Positions 57,774 through 64,000 of a stretch of DNA of 64,000 nt are shown in pieces; the first letter of the stretch is position 1, and each line of letters starts with the position of its first letter. The notes below the pieces were generated by a model. The model had not been told where the DNA came from. It did no database searches and saw nothing but the letters and a program-made list of their open reading frames with translations. The position numbers were made by a program, and so were the translations under genes. The DNA is from JARFPW01 sp035464655 (GTDB lineage Bacteria; Gemmatimonadota; Gemmatimonadetes; Palauibacterales; Palauibacteraceae). The stretch lies in the NCBI GenBank assembly GCA_035464655.1, contig DATHRZ010000063.1:1-64000 (forward strand), in the 5' to 3' direction.

Positions 57774-58886
57774 CTACAGTACCTCGGAAACCGGTACGCT
57801 GTCGAGCCCGAACGCCTCACCCACCGCCGCGTAGGTCAACCGGCCGTCAACGGCGTTCAGGCCGAGGGCGAGCGGCCCGCTGTCGCGACACGCGTCCCGC
57901 CATCCCTTGTCGGCGAGCTGGATCGCGTACGGAAGCGTCGCGTTGGTGAGTGCGAGTGTCGACGTGCGCGGCACGGCGCCGGGCATGTTCGCCACGCAAT
58001 AGTGGACGACGCCGTCGACCACGAAGGTCGGGTCGGCGTGCGTCGTCGGCTTCACGGTCTCGATGCAACCGCCCTGGTCGACGGCGACGTCGACGATCAC
58101 CGACCCGTCCTTCATCAGCGCGAGGTCGCCCCGCTTGATCAGGCTGGGGGCCTTGGCGCCCGGCAGCAGGACGGCGCCGATCAGCAGGTCGGCCCGCGCC
58201 GCGTGCTCGAGTATGGTGTGGCGGTTCGAGTGCACGGTGTCGACGTTGGCCGGCATCACGTCGTCTAGATAGCGGAGCCGATCGAGGTTGATGTCGAGAA
58301 TCGTGACGTGCGCCCCGAGGCCGGCCGCCATCTTCGCGGCATTCGTCCCCACCACGCCGCCCCCCAGAATCACGACCTCGGCCGGCGGCACGCCAGGCAC
58401 GCCGCCCAGCAGGCAACCCAGCCCGCCCATCTCCTTCTCGAGGTGGTGGGCGCCGGCCTGTACGGCGAGCCGACCGGCGACCTCCGACATCGGCGTAAGC
58501 AGCGGGAGCTCCCCGGTCGGAAGCTGCACCGTTTCGTAGGCGATCGCGACGCAGCCGCTGTCGAGCACGGCGTGCGTGAGGCCCTCGTCGGCCGCGAAGT
58601 GAAAGAAAGTGAACACGATCTGGCCATCGCGCATGCGCGCGTGCTCGGGCCCGACCGGCTCCTTCACCTTCACGATCATCTCGGCCTCGGACCACACATC
58701 GGGGGCCTCGTCGACCAGCTTCGCGCCCGCTTGCTCGTACAGGTCGTCGGAAAAGCCGCTGCCGGCCCCGGCGCCGCGCTGGACGAGAACGGTGTGCCCG
58801 CGGTTCACGAGCGCCATCGCCCCGGCGGGCACCATGGCCACGCGGTACTCGTTCGACTTGACCTCGGTCGGCACGCCTATGATCAT
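57774..58886 (-). CDS. ald: Alanine dehydrogenase
   Basis: The 370-residue NAD-dependent enzyme begins MIIGVPTEVKSNEYRVAMVP and has VKVKEPVGPE, the Rossmann motif VILGGGVVGTNAAKMAAGLG and the C-terminal SNMPGAVPRTSTLALTN-like sequence (here ANMPGAVPRTSTLALTN). All are typical of Ald, which interconverts alanine with pyruvate and ammonia. It lies 184 bases upstream of mreB and shows no functional link to it. Confidence 0.96.
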   Translation of the reverse strand: MIIGVPTEVKSNEYRVAMVPAGAMALVNRGHTVLVQRGAGAGSGFSDDLYEQAGAKLVDEAPDVWSEAEMIVKVKEPVGPEHARMRDGQIVFTFFHFAADEGLTHAVLDSGCVAIAYETVQLPTGELPLLTPMSEVAGRLAVQAGAHHLEKEMGGLGCLLGGVPGVPPAEVVILGGGVVGTNAAKMAAGLGAHVTILDINLDRLRYLDDVMPANVDTVHSNRHTILEHAARADLLIGAVLLPGAKAPSLIKRGDLALMKDGSVIVDVAVDQGGCIETVKPTTHADPTFVVDGVVHYCVANMPGAVPRTSTLALTNATLPYAIQLADKGWRDACRDSGPLALGLNAVDGRLTYAAVGEAFGLDSVPVSEVL

Positions 58887-58902
58887 CGGAAATTCCTCGT
58901 GT

Positions 58903-60132
58903 TCACTCGGCTATCTCCTCGGGAAACAATTCCAGCACGGCCAGCCTGCTCGGATCGTACAATTCCGCCGCCGCCCGGCAATCTGCGGTTCCGATCTCGT
59001 CGATGTCGGCCATGACGCGATCGAGCGAACGGTATGGTTCACCCGTGAGGCCCACCGACGCGAGCCGGTACATGCGCGAGCCGGGCGATTCGAGCGCCAG
59101 GACGACCTGCCCCTTGAGCTGCGTCCGCGTCGCCGCGAGCTCGTCGGCCGACAGGCCCTCGCCGGCCAGCCGCGCCATCTCGTCCAGCAGCGCGTCGCGG
59201 GCGCGCTCGGCCGTCTCGGGCCGGGTGCCGAGGTAGGCTCCCACGTGTCCGCCCTCGAGGTAGAAGCCCCGATACGCGTACACGGCGTAAGCGAGTCCCA
59301 GCTCCTCGCGGATTCGCTGGAACAACCGCGAACCCATCCCGCCACCGAGCGCCGTACCGACCAGGGTGACGGCGTGGCGCAGCGGATCGACGGCCGACAC
59401 GCCGGTGGCGCCGGCGACGATGTGGGCCTGGCGGCCGCCGGCCCGCACGACCCGTCGCACCCCCACGCCGCCGTCCGCCGGCGAACCGATCGGGCCCGTC
59501 GGAGCACCGGACTCGGCGGGCAGTCGGTCGCGCACGAGGTCGACGAGCTCGTCGTGCTCGAGGCGTCCCGCCGCGGCGACGACGAGGTTCGCCGGCCGGT
59601 ACGCGGCACCGTGCAGAACGCGCAGCATGTCGGCGTCGATGGTCGCGACCGTGTCGGCACGACCGAGAATCGGCCGGCCGTAGGGGTGCGCGCCGAACAG
59701 GAATTCGGCATGCAGGTCGAACACGAGGTCGTCGGGCGTGTCCTCGACGCGGGCCAGTTCTTCGAGCACGACTTCGCGCTCGAGGGCCAGGTCTATCGGA
59801 TCGAGCCTGGGGTGAAAGGCGAGGTCGGCCAGAACGTCGAGCGCGGTCGGCAGGGCGTCGTCGGGGACGCGCACCTGGAACGACGTGTGCTCGTGCGTCG
59901 TATAGGCGTCGAGGCTGCCACCGAGATCCTCGATCTCGGCGGCGAGCTGTCGTGCCGTGCGGGCCGTCGTCCCCTTGAACACCATGTGTTCGAGGAGATG
60001 CGCGCTGCCGGCCACGTCGTCGGCCTCGTGGGCCGCGCCCGTGCGGAACCAAAAGCCGACCGCCACCGAGCGCATCGAGTCCATTCGCTCGCTCCACACG
60101 TCGGTTCCCCCCGGGAGCCGCGTGCGGAACAC
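58903..60132 (-). CDS. M16-family zinc metalloprotease
   Basis: The 409-residue protein starts at GTG; the frame stays open upstream but no other start is nearby. The zinc motif is HLLEH (H45, E48, H49), and the downstream glutamate lies in VVLEELARVED (E124/E125). The C-terminal half has an RxxxLPxGxSRYFQRIREELGLAYAV-type segment (here GSRLFQRIREELGLAYAVYA). Such enzymes are single-chain bacterial processing-peptidase relatives. It lies directly after pnp, as often found, and could act on peptides or degraded proteins. Confidence 0.92.
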   Translation of the reverse strand: MFRTRLPGGTDVWSERMDSMRSVAVGFWFRTGAAHEADDVAGSAHLLEHMVFKGTTARTARQLAAEIEDLGGSLDAYTTHEHTSFQVRVPDDALPTALDVLADLAFHPRLDPIDLALEREVVLEELARVEDTPDDLVFDLHAEFLFGAHPYGRPILGRADTVATIDADMLRVLHGAAYRPANLVVAAAGRLEHDELVDLVRDRLPAESGAPTGPIGSPADGGVGVRRVVRAGGRQAHIVAGATGVSAVDPLRHAVTLVGTALGGGMGSRLFQRIREELGLAYAVYAYRGFYLEGGHVGAYLGTRPETAERARDALLDEMARLAGEGLSADELAATRTQLKGQVVLALESPGSRMYRLASVGLTGEPYRSLDRVMADIDEIGTADCRAAAELYDPSRLAVLELFPEEIAE

Positions 60133-60205
60133 GCCCTCGTCGAGCGCCTCGAGGGACGCCTCGCGCGCTTCAGTGGCCGCCGGGACCTCGCCCGCCGGAG
60201 CCGTC

Positions 60206-62314
60206 TCAGCTCTCGGCGAGGGCCCCCTCCTCTTCCTCCTTCGCGGCCCGCATCGACAGCTTCATCCGGCCACGATCGTCCACCGACAGGAGCTTGACGC
60301 GCACCACGTCGCCCGTGTTGACGACGTCCTCGGTCTTCTCGGTCCGGCCGTCCTCGAGCTCGCTGATGTGGCACAGGCCTTCCACGCCCGGAAGGATCTC
60401 GACGAACGCCCCGAAGGTCGTGGTGTTCTTCACCGCGCCCTCGTAAATGCGGCCGATTTCCGGCTCGGCGGTGAGCGCCTCGACCATCTCGATCGCACGC
60501 CGGCTGGACTCGCTGCCCACGGCCGAGATCGTCACGGTGCCGTCGTCCTCGACATTGATGTCCGCGCCGGTGTCCTCCTGGATGGCCCGGATCGTCTTGC
60601 CCTTCGGCCCGATCAGGTTGCCGATCTTCTCGGTGTTGATCTGGATCGACACGATCTGCGGCGCCCACTCGGACATCTGTCCGGCTTCGGACATCGTCTC
60701 GCCCATCACGTCGAGAATGTGCAGGCGAGCCTTGCGGGCGCGCTGGAGCGCGTCACGCATCGTCGAGATCTCGAGGCCGCGCACCTTGATGTCCATCTGG
60801 ATGGCGGTGATCCCTTCGCGCGTGCCGGCGATCTTGAAGTCCATGTCGCCGAGGAAATCCTCGACGCCGAGGATGTCGGTCAGCACGGCGACGTCGTCGC
60901 CTTCCTTGATCAGCCCCATCGCGATGCCGGCGCAGGGAGCGCGCATCGGCACACCCGCGTGCATCAGGGCCAGCGAGCCACCGCACACCGAGGCCATCGA
61001 GCTCGAGCCGTTCGACTCGAGAATGTCGGAGACGACGCGGATCGTGTAAGGGAAGTCGTCGTACACTGGCAGCAGAGGCTGAAGCGCCCGCTCCGCCAGC
61101 ATCCCGTGACCGATCTCGCGCCGGCCGGGGCCGCGGAACGGCTTCGCCTCGCCCACCGAGAACGGCGGGAAGTTGTAGTGCAGCATGAACGACTTCGAGG
61201 TCTCCTCGGCCGTGTCGACCGAATCGATGCGCTGCTCGTCACGCACGCTGCCGAGCGTGATCGCCACGAGGGCCTGGGTCTGCCCGCGCGTGAACAGCGC
61301 CGATCCGTGCGCTCTCGGCAGGATGCCGACCTCGCACGCGATGTCGCGGATGTCGTCGAGGCCCCGCCCGTCCACCCGGACGCCGTCCTCGATGATCCGC
61401 CGGCGCATCGTCCGCTTCTCGATGTCCTTGAACACGCCCGACAGGTCGTCGATCGCGTCGGGATACTCTTCGGCCAGCGACTCCTGCAGGTCGGCCTTGA
61501 TCTCGGCCAGGGTGGCCTCGCGCTCCGCCTTGTCGGCGATGCGGTAGGCGTCGCCGACGCGGGCGTCGGCACTGCTCTCGACGGCGGAGGCGAAGCTCTC
61601 GTCGACGTCGTCGCTCTCGAACTCGAACACCTCGGGCTTGCCGCCCATCATGTTCACGAGCTCCATCTGGATGTCGATGAGCTCCTTGATCGCCTCGTGC
61701 GCCGTCTCGAGCGCCACGAGCATGTCGTCCTCCGACACCTCGACCGAGGCGCCCTCGACCATGACGATCGACTCGGGCGACCCCGCCACCACCATGTCCA
61801 TGTCGGAATAGTCGAGTTGCTGGAAGGTCGGGTTGATCACCCACTCCCCGTCCACGCGCCCGACGCGCACGCCGGCGATCGGCCCGTCCCACGGAATCGG
61901 CGACATCATGAGCGCCGTCGAGGCGCCGAGCAGGCCGAGCACGTCGGCGTCGTTCTCCTGGTCTGCCGACACGATGAAGCAGGCGATCTGCGTCTCGTTC
62001 ATGTAGCCGTCGGGGAACAGGGGACGCAGCGGCCGGTCGATCTGACGGGCCGAGGTGACTTCCTTGTCGCCGGGACGACCTTCACGCTTGATGAAGCCGC
62101 CGGGGAACTTGCCGGCGGCGTAGCTCTTCTCGCGGTACTCGACGGTCAACGGGAAAAACGGGAGGTGGGTGCGCCGGCGCTGGGCGACCGCGGTCACGAG
62201 CACGGCCGTGTCGCCGTACTGTACGAACACCGCTCCGTCGGCCAGGCGCGCCATGCGTCCCGTTTCCATCACGAGCGTCCTACCTGCGAACTGCTTCTCT
62301 ATCCTGTGTGCCAT
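60206..62314 (-). CDS. pnp: Polynucleotide phosphorylase
   Basis: The 702-residue enzyme starts at the ATG at 62314 (MAHRIEKQFAGRTLVMETG) after an AGAGAAG site. It has two RNase PH domains (GAVFVQYGDTAVLVTAV; GRGLDDIRDIACEVGILPRA; GRREIGHGMLAERAL), a KH domain with IGPKGKTIRAIQ and a C-terminal S1 domain (about 625-690, FGAFVEILPGVEGLCHISEL). It degrades mRNA phosphorolytically. It follows rpsO, a very common order, and is followed by the M16 protease. Confidence 0.98.
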   Translation of the reverse strand: MAHRIEKQFAGRTLVMETGRMARLADGAVFVQYGDTAVLVTAVAQRRRTHLPFFPLTVEYREKSYAAGKFPGGFIKREGRPGDKEVTSARQIDRPLRPLFPDGYMNETQIACFIVSADQENDADVLGLLGASTALMMSPIPWDGPIAGVRVGRVDGEWVINPTFQQLDYSDMDMVVAGSPESIVMVEGASVEVSEDDMLVALETAHEAIKELIDIQMELVNMMGGKPEVFEFESDDVDESFASAVESSADARVGDAYRIADKAEREATLAEIKADLQESLAEEYPDAIDDLSGVFKDIEKRTMRRRIIEDGVRVDGRGLDDIRDIACEVGILPRAHGSALFTRGQTQALVAITLGSVRDEQRIDSVDTAEETSKSFMLHYNFPPFSVGEAKPFRGPGRREIGHGMLAERALQPLLPVYDDFPYTIRVVSDILESNGSSSMASVCGGSLALMHAGVPMRAPCAGIAMGLIKEGDDVAVLTDILGVEDFLGDMDFKIAGTREGITAIQMDIKVRGLEISTMRDALQRARKARLHILDVMGETMSEAGQMSEWAPQIVSIQINTEKIGNLIGPKGKTIRAIQEDTGADINVEDDGTVTISAVGSESSRRAIEMVEALTAEPEIGRIYEGAVKNTTTFGAFVEILPGVEGLCHISELEDGRTEKTEDVVNTGDVVRVKLLSVDDRGRMKLSMRAAKEEEEGALAES

Positions 62315-62497
62315 CTTCTCTGTTTCCTCTTCTTCTCTCTTCACGCTCTCGCGTCGGAATCGGGACGGGAGGCCCGTGTGGCGTCCCATTCTACCCGGAT
62401 ACGAAACGCGGCCGCCGACGAGCGCGTCACGCGCCCGTACAGCCGCCGCCGGTACATCAGTCCTTCGGAGTCGACCCTGCCGGCATGGAAATCATGA

Positions 62498-62767
62498 CTA
62501 CCGGCGAAGCCCGAGCTCCTTGATCAAATCGCGGTACGCCTCGAAATCGGTGCGCCGCAGGTACTCGAGCAGCCGGCGACGCCGGCCGACCATCTTCAGC
62601 AGGCCGCGCCGGCTGTGATGGTCCTTGTCGTGCTCGCGGAAATGTTCGGTGAGGTTCTCGATATTCGCGGTGAGCTGCGCGATCTGTACGGCGCTCGAGC
62701 CACTGTCGTTCTCGTGCGCGCCGAACTTCTCGACGATCTCCCGTCTCTGTTCCGATAACAGCGTCAT
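62498..62767 (-). CDS. rpsO: 30S ribosomal protein S15
   Basis: The 89-residue protein is complete and shows the S15 pattern: GSSAVQIAQLTANIENLTEH, then DHHSRRGLLKMVGRRRRLLEYL. It binds 16S rRNA early in small-subunit assembly and is known in E. coli to regulate its own translation. It is 183 bases upstream of pnp and 72 bases downstream of ribF. Confidence 0.98.
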   Translation of the reverse strand: MTLLSEQRREIVEKFGAHENDSGSSAVQIAQLTANIENLTEHFREHDKDHHSRRGLLKMVGRRRRLLEYLRRTDFEAYRDLIKELGLRR

Positions 62768-62839
62768 GTACCGTCCTCTGACGTCCCGTGGTGTGCCTTC
62801 TCGTATCGCTCAATGCCAAGCATGGCAAAATACCGTTTT

Positions 62840-63787
62840 TCAGGAGTCCTGTAAACCCCGCATCCGAAAGAACTCGCGGGCCCGGTCGCGGTCGCGCCGC
62901 ATCTGCTCGACGAGCTCGGCCGTCGAGGCGAACGCCGCGACGCCTCGAAGGCGGGCGAGGAAGTCGACCTGTACGGGCTCACCGTAAATGTCACGGTCGA
63001 AATCGAGCAAATAAAGCTCGATCGAAGGCGGCGACCCCGCAAAGGTAGGCCGCGGTCCGAGGTGCAGAAGGCCGTTGAGGCTTACGTCGCGTATATACGC
63101 CCGCACGGCGTAGATGCCCCCGAGCGGCAGCAGCTTGCGGCCGCCGGGGGCCGCGAGATTGGCCGTCGGGAAGCCGAGATCCTTCCCCCGACCCAGTCCG
63201 TGGACGACCGGGCCCCGGAGCGAGTAGGGCCGCCCGAGCCCGCGCGCCGCCCGTTCGACGTCGCCGGCGGCCAGTGCCTCGCGGATCTTAGTCGACGAGA
63301 CGTCGACGCCGTCGAGGGTCACGGCCTCGACCACGTCGACCTCGAAACCGAGCTCGGCGCCGAGGCGGCGCGCGGTGTCGATCGAGCCCGCGCGCGAGCG
63401 ACCGAACCCGTGATCGTGCCCGATGACGAGCTCTTCGACCCGGAAGCGGTCGCGCAGCACGAGGCGGATGAACTCCTCGGGCGTGTACCGCGACAGCGTC
63501 CAGGTGAACGGCAGGAACGCCACGTAGTCGAGCTCGCTCTGCGCGAGGATCGCCTTTTTCTCGTCGGACGTGGTCAGGAGCGGGGGCGCGTCGGAGGGGC
63601 GCACGACGGTGAGCGGATGGCGGTCGAACGTGACGAGCACGCTGCGGGCATCGCGGCGCCGGGCCCGGCGCCCGATTTCGTTGAGCACCGCGTGATGGCC
63701 GCGGTGCACGCCGTCGAACGTGCCGACCGTGACGACGGTGGCGCGCACGTCGGGCGGCAGTCCGCTCTCGAGCCGGTCAGTTCGCAT
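62840..63787 (-). CDS. ribF: Bifunctional riboflavin kinase / FAD synthetase
   Basis: The 315-residue protein has an N-terminal adenylyltransferase with VTVGTFDGVHRGHHAVLNEI and ELVIGHDHGFGRSR, and a C-terminal flavokinase with GRGKDLGFPTANLA. Both activities convert riboflavin to FMN and FAD. It overlaps the 3' end of truB by 11 bases, in the standard truB-ribF-rpsO order. Confidence 0.97.
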   Translation of the reverse strand: MRTDRLESGLPPDVRATVVTVGTFDGVHRGHHAVLNEIGRRARRRDARSVLVTFDRHPLTVVRPSDAPPLLTTSDEKKAILAQSELDYVAFLPFTWTLSRYTPEEFIRLVLRDRFRVEELVIGHDHGFGRSRAGSIDTARRLGAELGFEVDVVEAVTLDGVDVSSTKIREALAAGDVERAARGLGRPYSLRGPVVHGLGRGKDLGFPTANLAAPGGRKLLPLGGIYAVRAYIRDVSLNGLLHLGPRPTFAGSPPSIELYLLDFDRDIYGEPVQVDFLARLRGVAAFASTAELVEQMRRDRDRAREFFRMRGLQDS

Positions 63788-64000
63788 CGAACACCTTCTC
63801 GGGACGGATCGCCGCGTCGGCCCGGCGGCCGATCGCGATCAGTTCGCCGGCGGCATGCAGGACGATCGGGAGTCCAGCGGACTCGAGGCCGGCCACGGCG
63901 GTGGCGGGCGGCACGACGTCGCCCGTCTCGATCGCCTGGCCGTAGCCCACGGCCGTTCGCTCTTCGGCCGCCAGCTCACGGGCCGGCAGCCAGGCGAGGG
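63777..64000 (-). CDS. truB: tRNA pseudouridine synthase B, C-terminal part (5' end outside window)
   Basis: Only the last ~74 residues are present. The fragment reads LAWLPARELAAEERTAVGYG, then GDVVPPATAVAGLESAGLPI and ends IRPEKVFDAN, the TruB C-terminal pattern with WLP and lRPEKVf. TruB makes pseudouridine 55 in tRNA. The stop lies inside the start of ribF. Confidence 0.9.
   Translation of the reverse strand, partial: LAWLPARELAAEERTAVGYGQAIETGDVVPPATAVAGLESAGLPIVLHAAGELIAIGRRADAAIRPEKVFDAN

Overview
The window is a gene-dense, very GC-rich stretch of what looks like a Gram-negative bacterial chromosome. The gene set fits Gemmatimonadota, and this is an inference from content, not from a marker-gene search. 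The supporting genes are DUF4159 and DUF4175 proteins, an Mla-type lipid transport operon, an aa3-type oxidase whose subunit II carries a cytochrome c domain, SelA, a heptose-phosphatase domain, methylmalonyl-CoA epimerase and several lipoproteins. GTG starts and 4-base stop/start overlaps are common. No rRNA, tRNA, CRISPR array, prophage or insertion-sequence transposase was recognised.

Layout. 1-8301: a surface-polysaccharide type block with a DUF4159 tail, a GT-C-like membrane protein, a GtrB/DPM1-like glycosyltransferase, four SAM methyltransferase genes (one with a kinase-like N-terminal domain), a membrane sulfatase-like enzyme and a small YLDP membrane protein. 8322-12327: cytochrome c oxidase coxB-coxA-coxC-coxD, read on the minus strand. 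12569-15925: a large subtilisin-like lipoprotein with an unusual domain order. 15929-24063 (minus): valS, a lipoprotein, selA, a gmhB-purN fusion and purH, tightly coupled. 24446-33099 (minus): five chained genes of mostly unknown role (DUF4175, TPR, an 'AsnB-like' periplasmic protein, an aminotransferase and a TonB-like membrane protein). 33096-34409: rsmI and trxA. 34475-38672: methylmalonyl-CoA epimerase, a lipoprotein, clpB and hsp20. 38942-42051 (plus): lipoprotein-mlaE-mlaF-mlaD. 42131-43333: a beta-propeller remnant and a Uma2 nuclease. 43340-49062 (minus): Nif3-like, guaA, proS, hisS and a bacilliredoxin. 49240-49373: the two ends of a PhzF gene joined by an internal deletion. 49381-57589 (minus): mreB-mreC-mreD-mrdA-rodA-accD-folC, the rod-shape and peptidoglycan elongation cluster. 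57774-64000 (minus): truB (partial)-ribF-rpsO-pnp-M16 protease-ald.

The items most worth a second look are these. (1) A 279-bp cloverleaf-like inverted-repeat element exactly fills the mreB-mreC gap and supplies the mreB stop codon. Both mismatches in its outer stem become G-U pairs in the mreB-sense RNA. (2) An uninterrupted GmhB-PurN fusion. (3) A subtilisin whose propeptide is separated from its catalytic domain by two LamG-FN3 units, with a 165-bp near-identical block. (4) A kinase-like plus methyltransferase protein next to a sulfatase and a YLDP peptide. (5) A PhzF gene reduced to its two ends, apparently by a microhomology deletion. None of these amounts to a proven new system; the mre element and the kinase/methyltransferase-sulfatase-YLDP set are the best candidates.
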